The notes: generated by a model from the sequence alone, not told the origin. Counted from the stretch's first letter, positions 17,443 through 25,826 are shown. The stretch: DNA of 64,000 nt from Pedobacter sp. W3I1 (GCF_030816015.1 NZ_JAUSXN010000001.1:3100001-3164000), one strand, 5' to 3'. Translations and numbers: made by a program.

Positions 17443-19311
17443 ATGAACAAAAAAAGAATGCTAACTGTAGCCAGTCTAGGGCTAGCGCAGTTAATGATTA
17501 GCCAGGTGGCTAATGCTCAAAATCAAGACAGTTTACAGCTTAAAGATGTTGTAATTTCTGCGACAAAAAACGATCAGAAACAATCGCAAACAGGTAAAGT
17601 GGTCAGCATTATCAGTCGCGAAGTACTCGAACGCAGTAACGGCAAATCATTACCGGATTTATTAAACGAACAGGCTGGTATCATCATCAGCGGAGGAAAC
17701 AGCAACCAGGGAAAAGACAAAAGTATCTTTTTTAGAGGATCGGGAAGTGGTTATACTTTAGTATTGGTTGATGGGATTATCCAGAATGACCCTTCAAGTA
17801 TTAGTGGTACATTTGATTTACGTCTGTTCTCAATCGATCAGATCGATCATATTGAGATTTTAAGAGGTGGCCAGTCGACTATTTACGGATCGGATGCTGT
17901 TGCAGGTGTAATCAACATCGTAACTAAAAAGGGTGGACCTAAAGGAAATACCATTTATGGTGTAGCCAGTGCGGGCAGCTTTGAAACTTACAAAGGAACT
18001 ATCGGTTTAAATGGTGGCGTAGAAGGTTTTTCTTACAATATTAACTACACGCATTTAAAAACTGATGGGATTTCTGAAGCCGTTGCACCAGTTGGAAGTG
18101 CAGCCATCTTTGATAAAGACGGCTTTAAAACCGATGGTTTAAATGCTAATTTCGGAATTAAACTCGACAAAAATTTCTCTGTTAACCCATTTTTACGTTA
18201 CTTCTATGGCGATTATAAAATAGATGAAGGTGCATTTAGCGATGGCTTACCGACCAACAATTCTGTTTTAAAACAATTTAGTGCAGGTTTCAATTCCGAG
18301 TATAAATTCAATACTGGTAAAATAACGCTTAATTACAGCCACGAGAGCAACTCAAACAATGTAAATTCGAGTTATGCAGGTTTCGAAAGTAAATTCTTAA
18401 ACTTTGGTAAACTGAATGTGGTTGATTTATTTTACAACCAGAAATTAGGTGATAAATTAGATTTACTGGTAGGTATTGACAACAGAAAAATGAAATTGGT
18501 TACTGATACCAAAAGCCCAACAACCAATATTTTCGCCGCTTATGGATCATTGTTTTTACATGATTTAAGCATTTTTAATCTGGAAGTAGGTGGACGTTAC
18601 AATAAACATGATCAATATGGAGAAAACTATACTTACTCTATTACCCCAAGCATCAACATTATTAAAGAAGTAAAATTATTTGGAACAGTATCTACCGCAT
18701 TTAAAATTCCAACACTGAATATGTTGTTTGGGCAATATGGTGCCAATCTGGATCTGAAACCAGAAAAATCTCAAAATTATGAGGCTGGTGTAAACTTGAA
18801 TCTTGCTGATGAGGCCTTCACTTTACGCATCGCAGGTTTCAAACGTGATTTAACTGATGCCATTGTATACACTACTGGTTACATTAACCAGGCAAGCCAA
18901 AAATTTAAAGGCTTTGAAGTAGAACCTGCAGTAAAGTTTAGCGTGTTTAACATTAACGGTTATTATGCTTTTGTAGAAGGAAATACAGGGACTACCAATT
19001 ATTTAATCCGCAGACCGAAGCATACTTTTGGCATTAATGCAGGTGCTCAGGCTACAAGTAATTTATACATTAGCGCTAATTTCCGTTATTTTGGAAACCG
19101 TTACGATACTTACTTCACCACTAAATCTATTGATGAGCTTTTACCATCATATAAACTGTTAAGTGCTTATGCAGAGTATGCATTGGCGAAGAAACGCGTA
19201 AAGATATTTTTTGATGCCAAAAACATTCTGAACGAAAAATACAGTGAAATTATTGGCTACAATACACCTGGCTTCAACTTTAATACAGGTGTAAGTTTTA
19301 ATATCCGCTAA
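17443..19311 (+). CDS. btuB: TonB-dependent receptor, BtuB-like (vitamin B12 uptake)
   Basis: A 622-residue outer-membrane receptor. The signal peptide ends SQVANAQ. A TonB-box-like LKDVVISATK follows, then a plug domain (ALVDGIIQNDP-like VLVDGIIQNDPSS, IEILRGGQSTIYGSDAVAGV, INIVTKKGG). The beta-barrel ends in FNTGVSFNIR, with the terminal aromatic-x-Arg usual for barrels. Assignment to cobalamin rests on the riboswitch directly upstream and the BtuB-like length (~600 residues, no SusC-type N-terminal extension). It is expressed when B12 is scarce. The next gene is 39 bp downstream. Confidence 0.92.
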   Translation: MNKKRMLTVASLGLAQLMISQVANAQNQDSLQLKDVVISATKNDQKQSQTGKVVSIISREVLERSNGKSLPDLLNEQAGIIISGGNSNQGKDKSIFFRGSGSGYTLVLVDGIIQNDPSSISGTFDLRLFSIDQIDHIEILRGGQSTIYGSDAVAGVINIVTKKGGPKGNTIYGVASAGSFETYKGTIGLNGGVEGFSYNINYTHLKTDGISEAVAPVGSAAIFDKDGFKTDGLNANFGIKLDKNFSVNPFLRYFYGDYKIDEGAFSDGLPTNNSVLKQFSAGFNSEYKFNTGKITLNYSHESNSNNVNSSYAGFESKFLNFGKLNVVDLFYNQKLGDKLDLLVGIDNRKMKLVTDTKSPTTNIFAAYGSLFLHDLSIFNLEVGGRYNKHDQYGENYTYSITPSINIIKEVKLFGTVSTAFKIPTLNMLFGQYGANLDLKPEKSQNYEAGVNLNLADEAFTLRIAGFKRDLTDAIVYTTGYINQASQKFKGFEVEPAVKFSVFNINGYYAFVEGNTGTTNYLIRRPKHTFGINAGAQATSNLYISANFRYFGNRYDTYFTTKSIDELLPSYKLLSAYAEYALAKKRVKIFFDAKNILNEKYSEIIGYNTPGFNFNTGVSFNIR

Positions 19312-19350
19312 TAAAAATTTAACTTTGCTTAAACATTAACCAGAAATAGC

Positions 19351-19938
19351 ATGTCTCATTTAAAATTTAATCCACGTACATTAATTTTGTTGTTAATGAT
19401 ATTGGCGATAACGGCTTTACGTTTGTTGGTAACATTCAACTCTGATGAATTAAAGTTTGCCAATTTTTCATCAATAGGAGCGGTAGCTTTATTTGGAGGA
19501 GCCTATTTTAAAGATCATCTAAAAGCATTTGCTTTTCCGCTATTGAGTTTGTTTTTAAGCGATTTAGTACTTTATACAACCATTTATAAAAAGTATGTAG
19601 GTATGTTTTTAGTTCAAGAACTTTGGACATACCTGGCAATTGCATTAATGGTTTTAGCCGGTCGTTTTTTATTAAAAAAAGTAAATGTAGCCAGCTTATT
19701 ACTATCTACAATTGTAATTGTGTTCATCCATTGGATTATAAGTGATATTGGTTCATGGTATAATAATCCACTTTATACACAAAACTTTAATGGTTTTATA
19801 GATTGTTTAATTAATGCTATTCCATTCGAGATTAGATTCTTAGAAGGAACAGTGATTTACGGTGCATTACTTTTCGGAGCTTTCGAAATCTTAAAAGCAA
19901 AATATCCGGTATTAAAACTGCAGACACAAGAGTTGTAG
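19351..19938 (+). CDS. Small integral membrane protein, DUF6580-like, in B12 operon
   Basis: A 195-residue protein with about five or six hydrophobic helices (TLILLLMILAITALRLLVTF, IGAVALFGGAYF, FAFPLLSLFLSDLVLY, LAIALMVLAGRFLL, LLLSTIVIVFIHWIISDIG). It resembles the DUF6580 group and in size resembles ECF-transporter substrate-binding (S) components. It lies 39 bp after btuB and under the same riboswitch, so an inner-membrane cobalamin uptake role is a reasonable inference. No known substrate motif can be verified. A strong terminator follows. Confidence 0.7.
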   Translation: MSHLKFNPRTLILLLMILAITALRLLVTFNSDELKFANFSSIGAVALFGGAYFKDHLKAFAFPLLSLFLSDLVLYTTIYKKYVGMFLVQELWTYLAIALMVLAGRFLLKKVNVASLLLSTIVIVFIHWIISDIGSWYNNPLYTQNFNGFIDCLINAIPFEIRFLEGTVIYGALLFGAFEILKAKYPVLKLQTQEL

Positions 19939-19983
19939 ATATCCATTGTTTGGTATAATACCAAATAGCTGAAAACAACATAG

Positions 19984-20022
19984 AAATCCTCTTTTGATTC
20001 GATTCAAAAGAGGATTTTTTTT
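19984..20022 (+). terminator. Terminator of the btuB operon
   Basis: Stem AATCCTCTTTTGA with TCAAAAGAGGATT, followed by a T-run to 20022. It is one of the strongest hairpins in the window and ends the riboswitch-controlled transcript. Confidence 0.9.
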
Positions 20023-20035
20023 AACTTAGACTCCT

Positions 20036-20062
20036 CGTCATGCTGAATTTATTTCAGCATCT
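20036..20062. repeat. Family B palindrome
   Basis: CGTCATGCTGAA-N-TTCAGCATCT, nearly the same as the copy at 11411-11436. It lies between the terminator and the BtuF-like gene. Confidence 0.7.
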
Positions 20063-20110
20063 AATAAGACGTTCTGGTTTACCTTAGGATATCTGGCGTT
20101 AAGAATAATA

Positions 20111-20134
20111 GATCCTAAAACAAGTTCAGGATGA
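20111..20134. repeat. Degenerate family B palindrome
   Basis: GATCCTAAAACAAGTTCAGG followed by ATGA. One arm is mutated (CCTAA against TTCAGG). It resembles the copy at 11370-11396 and ends about 15 bp before the next start codon. Confidence 0.55.
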
Positions 20135-20149
20135 TTTAAAAATATAGAT

Positions 20150-21091
20150 ATGAAAGTTGTTTCCTTTTTACCTGCTGCTACAAAAATGATTTACGATATG
20201 GGCCTGCAAGAATACCTGCATGGGGTTACATTCGAATGTCCTAAAGAGGCGGCAGATCAGCCAAAAGTTGTAAGATGCATATTAGAAGGTAAAAACTATT
20301 CGAGTATCGAAATCGACCGGATCTTTTCAGCATCAAAAGCACAAGGCAAAAGTTTGTATTGGGTAGATGATGCGCTACTGGAAAGCATCGCGCCTGATGT
20401 GGTTTTTACACAAGATATCTGCGAGGTTTGTAATATCGATACCGTATGTACCGAAACCGCTGTAATGAAGCTTAGCAAACAGCCTGCACTTGTTCCTTTA
20501 TCGCCAAATAACTTACAGGATGTTTTTGAATGTGCCATTACCATTGCCAGGGCTTTGGGAAAGGAAGAAGTAGCTTTAAATTACCTTGCAGGTCTGCAAA
20601 AGAAAACAGATCATATTTTAGATCAACTTAGAGCAAACCGCGCACCGTTAAAAAGGATCATGCTGATGGAGTGGATCGAACCCATCTATAATTGCGGACA
20701 TTGGATTCCTTTTCAGATTGCTGCTGCTGGTGGGGTTGATATGTTGTCTAATCCAGGTGGAGACTCTATCGTAACCCAATGGGATAAAATTCTGAAATAT
20801 AACCCAGAGGTTTTAGTTATTGCCCCATGTGGTTTTGATATGAAAAGAAGCATGGAAGAAATGGAGCTGTTAACTTCAAAACCAGGCTGGAAAAACCTGG
20901 AGGCCGTTAAAAACAACCAGGTTTATATTGCTGATTTTGATATGTTCACTCAACCGAGTGTAGGTACTTTGGTTGAAGGTATAGAAGCTTTAGCCTGCAT
21001 GTTCCACCCGGAGATATTTAAGGCAGGCGAAAACATAGCCAAGAAATTCATCAGCCACAGCCAGTCTGTTAAATCACTAAAATCAGTATAA
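20150..21091 (+). CDS. BtuF-like cobalamin-binding protein, no signal peptide
   Basis: A 313-residue protein of the periplasmic-binding-protein type III fold (BtuF/FepB). It starts MKVVSFLPAATKMIYDMG and contains LVPLSPNNLQDVF, MLMEWIEPIYNCGHWIPFQI and a C-terminal VYIADFDMFTQPSVGTL. Unlike BtuF it has no signal peptide or lipobox, so it is probably cytoplasmic. A cysteine cluster (DICEVCNIDTVC) may bind metal or cobalt. Bacterial DUF71 genes of the B12 group are known to lie beside such btuF-like genes. It likely heads the transcript with the sirtuin and DUF71 genes. Confidence 0.8.
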   Translation: MKVVSFLPAATKMIYDMGLQEYLHGVTFECPKEAADQPKVVRCILEGKNYSSIEIDRIFSASKAQGKSLYWVDDALLESIAPDVVFTQDICEVCNIDTVCTETAVMKLSKQPALVPLSPNNLQDVFECAITIARALGKEEVALNYLAGLQKKTDHILDQLRANRAPLKRIMLMEWIEPIYNCGHWIPFQIAAAGGVDMLSNPGGDSIVTQWDKILKYNPEVLVIAPCGFDMKRSMEEMELLTSKPGWKNLEAVKNNQVYIADFDMFTQPSVGTLVEGIEALACMFHPEIFKAGENIAKKFISHSQSVKSLKSV

Positions 21092-21117
21092 TCATTTAAA
21101 TCTGCGTAATCATAATT

Positions 21118-21804
21118 ATGAAATTAGTTGTTTTAACAGGAGCAGGAATTAGTGCCGAAAGTGGGTTAAAAACGTTTAGGGATGCTGATGGATTATGGGA
21201 GGGCTATAATGTTTACGATGTAGCTACCCCCGAAGCCTGGGAAAGAAACCCTGAATTGGTACAAGAGTTTTATAACGAAAGAAGAAGACAGGTTTTAGCT
21301 GCAAAACCCAATCTGGCTCACCAATTACTGGCTGAAATGGAAAAAGATTTTGATGTTGAGATTATTACCCAAAACATTGATGATTTGCATGAAAGGGCAG
21401 GTTCTACCAAAGTAACGCATCTACATGGCGTAATTACCAGGTCTCAATCTGACAGAAAATCGAACTTAACCTATCCCATTGCAGGTTCAGAAATTAAAAT
21501 GGGCGAGCTTTGCGAGCTGGGTTCTCAACTTCGTCCACATGTGGTATGGTTTGGCGAAGCGGTACCTATGATCGAAGTAGCGGCTAAACTCTGCAAACAG
21601 GCCGATTTGTTTGTACTCATCGGGACATCATTAGCTGTTTATCCCGCTGCAGGTTTAATCGATTTTGTCCCTTCCTTTGTTGATAAATACATTATTGATC
21701 CTAAAACACCCGATGTAAAACGTTATAAAAATGTAATCAGCATTGAAAAAAATGCTGTAGAAGGCGTTGCAGTGTTAAAAGAAATCCTGACCAATGCCAG
21801 ATAA
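21118..21804 (+). CDS. NAD-dependent sirtuin deacylase lacking zinc cysteines
   Basis: A 228-residue sirtuin. The NAD site is TGAGISAESGLKTFRD (residues 7-22), with TQNIDDLHERAG (84-95) and catalytic His103 in HLHG. FYNERRR (51-57) supplies Tyr52 and Arg55, matching the Tyr-x-x-Arg of class III sirtuins (SIRT5/CobB) that prefer succinyl- or malonyl-lysine. The region that normally carries four zinc-binding cysteines keeps only Cys132. It lies 26 bp after the BtuF-like gene and overlaps the next gene by 11 bp. A B12-related role is inference. Confidence 0.88.
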   Translation: MKLVVLTGAGISAESGLKTFRDADGLWEGYNVYDVATPEAWERNPELVQEFYNERRRQVLAAKPNLAHQLLAEMEKDFDVEIITQNIDDLHERAGSTKVTHLHGVITRSQSDRKSNLTYPIAGSEIKMGELCELGSQLRPHVVWFGEAVPMIEVAAKLCKQADLFVLIGTSLAVYPAAGLIDFVPSFVDKYIIDPKTPDVKRYKNVISIEKNAVEGVAVLKEILTNAR

Positions 21805-22519
21805 AAAGATTTGCATTTTTAATTGGAGTGGTGGTAAAGACAGTACATTGGCTTTGCATTATGTTTTACAAGATCCTACTATCGAAATCCGATACCTGAT
21901 TACTACAGTTACCGAAAAATACAATCGTGTTTCAATGCATGGTGTTAGAGAAGCTTTGCTGGTCAAACAGGCCGAAAGTATTGGTATTCCACTGTATCAG
22001 ATTCGCTTGGGCGAAATGCCCGATATGGAAACCTACGATAGTACGATGAAGAAGCATCTTTCTAAATTTAAAGAGGAGGGCATTACCCATTCTATTTTTG
22101 GCGATATTTTTTTAGCGGACTTACGTAGCTATCGGGAGAACAAATTGGCCGAAATTGGTCTCAAGGCTATTTTCCCGCTTTGGAAAAAAAACACTAAAGA
22201 TTTGATCGATGAATTTTTGAATCTGAACTATAAAACCATCATTGTTTGCACACAGGAAAATCTCGAAAATTTCTGTGGAAAAGTAATTAGCCATGATTTA
22301 ATTGATCAATTACCTCCAGATATTGATCCTTGCGGAGAAAATGGTGAGTTTCATACTTTCGCATTTGAAGGACCAATTTTCAAGAATAAAATCAATTTCA
22401 CCACAGGAGAGAAGGTATTCAGAACTTATAATGCCCCAGGCAAAATCACAACAGATGAAGATTCACCTTGTTCAACCACAGCACTTTCAGGCTTCTGGTA
22501 TATGGATTTGTTGGAATAA
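21794..22519 (+). CDS. DUF71/COG2102 PP-loop ATPase, B12-associated group
   Basis: A 241-residue ATP-pyrophosphatase. The PP-loop is SGGKDS (residues 12-17) and the family C-terminal motif is DPCGENGEFHTFAFEGPIF. In eukaryotes and archaea this family (Dph6) makes diphthamide. Bacteria lack diphthamide, and comparative genomics by de Crecy-Lagard and co-workers proposed a B12-salvage role for a bacterial subgroup next to B12 uptake genes. The position here, overlapping the sirtuin and beside the BtuF-like gene and btuB, fits that group. The precise reaction is unknown. Confidence 0.85.
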   Translation: MPDKKICIFNWSGGKDSTLALHYVLQDPTIEIRYLITTVTEKYNRVSMHGVREALLVKQAESIGIPLYQIRLGEMPDMETYDSTMKKHLSKFKEEGITHSIFGDIFLADLRSYRENKLAEIGLKAIFPLWKKNTKDLIDEFLNLNYKTIIVCTQENLENFCGKVISHDLIDQLPPDIDPCGENGEFHTFAFEGPIFKNKINFTTGEKVFRTYNAPGKITTDEDSPCSTTALSGFWYMDLLE

Positions 22520-22648
22520 TTTTTCTATTCAAAAGATTTTGGCATCATTTTTTCTTAAGCATTGGTAATTAACTAAATCACACATCCATTTGAAACCTGT
22601 TTAGCAAGGTTAGGTAGCTAAACAAGCGTCATATTAAAATTAAGAGTT

Positions 22649-23149
22649 ATGAAAAAGATATTGGTAGTAATCGCATTAAGTTCTTCAGTTTTATTTGCTT
22701 GTAATAACAAGGCAAAAGAAGAAGCAGCATTAAAACAACAACAGGCCGAAAAAGAATTGGCTATTAAGGCCGTTAAAGATAGCTTAAGGTTAGATAGTTT
22801 TAAGAAGGCTGAAGTTGCAAAAGTAGAGCAGGAAAAAGAAGCCAAACACCAGGCAGAATTAGCTGCAGCCAGAAGGACAAGCTCATCTAGATCTAGATCT
22901 TATGCAAGCTCTGGCGGTGGTTCTAGCAGTGCTTATGGTGGTGCACAACCAACAGCTAAGAAAAAAGGTTGGAGCGATGCAGCTAAAGGTGCAGTTATTG
23001 GTGGTGCAGCAGGAGCAGTTGGTGGTGCTTTAATCGATAAGAAAAAAGGTAGAGGTGCTATAATTGGCGGATTAGTTGGAGCTGGTGGCGGTTATTTAAT
23101 CGGTAGAGGTGAAGACAGAAAATCTGGCCGTGTGCAACCTAAAAACTAA
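22649..23149 (+). CDS. Glycine-zipper lipoprotein
   Basis: A 166-residue lipoprotein. The signal sequence ends in the lipobox LFAC (Cys18). A Lys/Glu/Ala-rich coiled-coil-like stretch (about 20-75) follows, then a Ser/Gly/Tyr-rich linker. The C-terminal glycine-zipper region contains GAVIGGAAGAVGGALIDKK and GAIIGGLVGAGGGYLIGRG, which resemble YMGG/Rick_17kDa membrane-inserting segments. Probably an envelope-stabilising protein. It is transcribed alone, with a terminator after it. Confidence 0.8.
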   Translation: MKKILVVIALSSSVLFACNNKAKEEAALKQQQAEKELAIKAVKDSLRLDSFKKAEVAKVEQEKEAKHQAELAAARRTSSSRSRSYASSGGGSSSAYGGAQPTAKKKGWSDAAKGAVIGGAAGAVGGALIDKKKGRGAIIGGLVGAGGGYLIGRGEDRKSGRVQPKN

Positions 23150-23170
23150 AAAGCTTTAGAAGATAATAAG

Positions 23171-23199
23171 AAGTCTCGATTTACATCGGGACTTTTTTT
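23171..23199 (+). terminator. Terminator after glycine-zipper lipoprotein
   Basis: Stem AAGTCTCGAT with ATCGGGACTT (one wobble), loop TTAC, then seven T. Confidence 0.85.
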
Positions 23200-23242
23200 G
23201 TGCCCAAAAAAATGATTTATATATTTAGCAAAAAAAAGAATC

Positions 23243-23578
23243 ATGATAGAAACCCAAACCGCAGATAAAGGACAGATTCAACACTTTGTAATGTTCTGGT
23301 TAAAACCTCAACTCACTAAAACTGAGATAGCAGATTTCGCTAACTTCTTCGAAAGTTTAAAACCAATAAAATATATTAAAACATTAAGTTACGGCTTAGC
23401 GGCAAGTACACCTGTACGCCCTGTAACCGATAATTCTTTCACCTATTCGCTAACTATTACTTTTGCCAATATTGCAGACCATAATGCTTATCAGGAAGAT
23501 AAAGTGCATTTAGATGCTGTAGAGAAATTCTCGAAAAACTGGTACAGGGTAGTAGTGCACGATACGGTTGTTTCTTAA
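23243..23578 (+). CDS. Dabb (stress-responsive A/B barrel) family protein
   Basis: A 111-residue single-domain protein. It has the Dabb pattern: HFVMFWLKPQLTKTEIADF at the start, a middle FTYSLTITFANIADHNAYQ, and the closing HLDAVEKFSKNWYRVVVHDT. Such proteins form dimeric ferredoxin-like barrels and occur in stress responses or as small enzymes. No catalytic assignment is possible. A TATATTTA sequence near the start resembles a -7 promoter element. Confidence 0.85.
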   Translation: MIETQTADKGQIQHFVMFWLKPQLTKTEIADFANFFESLKPIKYIKTLSYGLAASTPVRPVTDNSFTYSLTITFANIADHNAYQEDKVHLDAVEKFSKNWYRVVVHDTVVS

Positions 23579-23695
23579 TAAAATCTAGCCACGGAAACAA
23601 GAAGTACACGGAATCCCTTTGTCTCGTCATCCTGGTGGATAATTAATAAATATTAGTGAGAAAGGGTTTTTAAGAGATGATAATCCTCTAGAAAT

Positions 23696-23765
23696 CGTCA
23701 TTCCCAACTAAATTGGAAATCGTAATGCCATAAACTTTAAGATTTCCGCCTGCGCGAGAATGACG
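23696..23765. repeat. Inverted repeat, CGTCATTCCC type
   Basis: Outer arms CGTCATTCCC and GAGAATGACG with inner TTGGAAATC / GATTTCCGCC. Its overall form is like family A but the arm sequence is different. Confidence 0.65.
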
Positions 23766-23918
23766 ACCATTCGAGGAATCTGCCAATAGTAGTGAAGGAT
23801 CTTTTAAAGAATGAAAATAGAATATATAAATGCGCTCAAGTGAATACAGATATTCATCTGGGCGCATTCTTTTTGCCATGTAAAATGCGATGAAGATATT
23901 TTAGGATTTAAGATAAAT

Positions 23919-23982
23919 CGTCATTTCGACCGAAGTGGAGAAATCTTTGAAGTATCCAATTAAACATATTTAAAGATTTCTC
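23919..23982. repeat. Family A repeat, right arm truncated
   Basis: The left arm CGTCATTTCGACCGAAGTGG and AAATCTTT are intact, and AAAGATTTCTC follows. The closing TCGAAATGACG arm is missing. Confidence 0.7.
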
Positions 23983-24243
23983 TTCCTGTAATCTCCAGGG
24001 ATTTAAAAATTAACTTTGTTAAGAAAAACACCAAACCTCCCATTTATTTGGCAAAATGAGCACATAAAATTATATTTTGTTAATGTAATTAAAAATCAAT
24101 ATATCAACCAGTTATGCTAATTCACTTAAATAAAGAGTAACATTTAACCTGATGTTCGGAGTTAAAAATACCTTAAAATTCAAAATATAATTCCGAAAAG
24201 CAAATAAAATGTCTGGTAATCAAATAGTTATATTATTAAATCG

Positions 24244-24495
24244 CTAATATTGATGCCTGTTATATGCAGCAGTAAAATCAGAACGCATTAGTTTAAACCG
24301 GGCTATTACTGTTTGAATAAATGCTTCGTCTATAATTTCGAACACATCATTAACTCCACCTCCACTTAGATCAAGCTCAGCAAGTTTATAACTTTGCTCA
24401 AAGGTACCCTGCTCAAACTTTACGATATATTTTTGATTCATCAAAAAAATGGTAATCTTACATTCCGGATGTGGAAGTTCTGCTACTACTCTCAT
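24244..24495 (-). CDS. Conserved hypothetical small protein beside CrtA-like gene
   Basis: An 83-residue soluble protein without signal peptide. It starts MRVVAELPHPECKITIFLMN and ends FTAAYNRHQY. It has a beta-rich first half (KYIVKFEQGTFEQSYKLAEL) and a helical end (AFIQTVIARFKLMRS). I know of similar small proteins in Bacteroidota but no function. It starts 16 bp after the stop of the CrtA-like gene, so the two are probably one transcript and may act together. The well-formed, full frame supports it as real. Confidence 0.6.
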   Translation of the reverse strand: MRVVAELPHPECKITIFLMNQKYIVKFEQGTFEQSYKLAELDLSGGGVNDVFEIIDEAFIQTVIARFKLMRSDFTAAYNRHQY

Positions 24496-24511
24496 TTATT
24501 TATATTTTTAT

Positions 24512-25201
24512 TTACAATTCAACAGACGTACCATTAAGCGTACCCCAGCTATCTACAATCGAGAAACGGGCAAACAACTCTTCTCTGTACCATTCGCGCT
24601 CCCTGGTAAGTTTAATCACATCAGCATGATCAACAGATTTGTAAGCATAATTTTTCATACTATCCGCATCAGTCCAGATGGAGAAGGTGGCTTGATCGAA
24701 AAATGGATTTTCTCCAATACCTGCTGATAAGATAAAACCTGGAGCAGTGCGCATGGCGTCAGCCGCCCTTTTTATATTCTGCCTAAACTCTTTTAACCTG
24801 TTAAATTTAATCGCTGCCCTGGTAATTACAGCAATCTTACCTGCATGGATGTTATTTGTCTTTTCAGCTTTAAATGGCTGTATTCCTGACCATAATCCAT
24901 GACTAGATAAAGGGTTTAATAAGATGGTAAAACTTTCAATTCCAAAGAAACTAAACCATTTCATCACAAAAGAATCGCGATAAAAACCGTCACAATCATT
25001 CCGGTTATCCCAGATAGTAAGTACCGCCCAATGCTTATAATCAGGAGCTAAATCTACCTGGGCATCTTTTCCACTTCCCATTAGCTTCCAAAATCTACAG
25101 CTTTTACTTAACCATAGCGGCAACCTTAAAATCGCCATCCCGATAAAAGCAAAGGGAATGGTAAGGCTACGGAATTTGGTAATGGTTAAGGCTACAATCA
25201 T
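24512..25201 (-). CDS. Spheroidene monooxygenase (CrtA)-like protein
   Basis: A 229-residue protein from ATG at 25201 (MIVALTITKFRSL). An open frame reaches a GTG at 25297, but the extra residues do not look like the family. It shares CrtA blocks: FWKLMGSGKD, HWAVLTIWD, LNPLSSHGLWSG, ITRAAIKFNRL, FSIWTDADSMKNYAY and the closing EREWYREELFARF. Characterised CrtA enzymes are heme-containing carotenoid 2-oxygenases. No carotenoid genes lie nearby, so the substrate may differ. It pairs with the 83-residue gene downstream. Confidence 0.78.
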   Translation of the reverse strand: MIVALTITKFRSLTIPFAFIGMAILRLPLWLSKSCRFWKLMGSGKDAQVDLAPDYKHWAVLTIWDNRNDCDGFYRDSFVMKWFSFFGIESFTILLNPLSSHGLWSGIQPFKAEKTNNIHAGKIAVITRAAIKFNRLKEFRQNIKRAADAMRTAPGFILSAGIGENPFFDQATFSIWTDADSMKNYAYKSVDHADVIKLTREREWYREELFARFSIVDSWGTLNGTSVEL

Positions 25202-25332
25202 AAACTCACGATTAATTATGCCCAAAACTAAGGATTTTAAGAATAGGTTATCATTCAAATTTTCGTCATTAAAAATCACTGTTGCTATAGATCTCACAAA
25301 TCATAATTAACTTTGATTATAGAACATTTAAA

Positions 25333-25812
25333 ATGGCAGAAGATTTAACCATTACCAGAAATACATCAAAGGAAGAACAATATCAATCGATCATCCCTCA
25401 GATAGATGCCTTGCTTTACGGCGAAACAGATTTTATTGCAAACCTCGCCAATGTTTCAGCAGCACTTAAAGAACAGTTTAACTGGTTCTGGGTAGGGTTT
25501 TACCTGATTAAAGAGGACGAATTGGTGCTAGGTCCATTTCAGGGCCCGGTAGCCTGTACGCGGATTAAAAAAGGGAAAGGAGTATGCGGGGCATCCTGGC
25601 AACAAGCAGAAACCATTATCGTTCCTGACGTTGAAGAATTTCCTGGCCACATTGCCTGTGCATCTGCTTCCAAATCAGAAATTGTTTTACCCTTGATTGT
25701 GAAGGGGGAAGTGATTGGGGTTTTAGATGTTGACAGCGAAGTTCTAAATAAATTTGATGAAACAGATAAATCTTATTTAGAGCAAGTTATATCAATTTTA
25801 TTAAATAGATAG
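25333..25812 (+). CDS. msrC: Free methionine-(R)-sulfoxide reductase, GAF domain
   Basis: A 159-residue single GAF-domain enzyme that reduces free Met-R-sulfoxide. The three redox cysteines of the family are present: Cys75 (GPVACTRI), Cys85 (GKGVCGASW) and Cys109 (GHIACAS). The family block PDVEEFPGHIACASASKSE is intact. TAACTTTG upstream (25308-25315) matches the -7 promoter consensus. Its place beside a DNA glycosylase and a PPOX-like gene suggests a damage or oxidative-stress group, which is inference. Confidence 0.92.
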   Translation: MAEDLTITRNTSKEEQYQSIIPQIDALLYGETDFIANLANVSAALKEQFNWFWVGFYLIKEDELVLGPFQGPVACTRIKKGKGVCGASWQQAETIIVPDVEEFPGHIACASASKSEIVLPLIVKGEVIGVLDVDSEVLNKFDETDKSYLEQVISILLNR

Positions 25813-25826
25813 TTAATGTAAATACA

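Larger units (their letters stand above)
23579..24243. other. 665-bp gap with repeats, no gene seen
   Basis: The gap has two palindromic repeat elements (23696-23765 and 23919-23982) and a half-site CGTCATCCTGG near 23624. The last ~240 bp are very AT-rich with no motif I can name. A 63-codon frame on the minus strand over the repeat is not credible as a gene. Confidence 0.6.

Noticed and set aside
23688..23879. A 63-codon minus-strand frame in the 23.6-24.2 kb gap
   Set aside because: It lies over a palindromic repeat element and its translation reflects the repeat arms.
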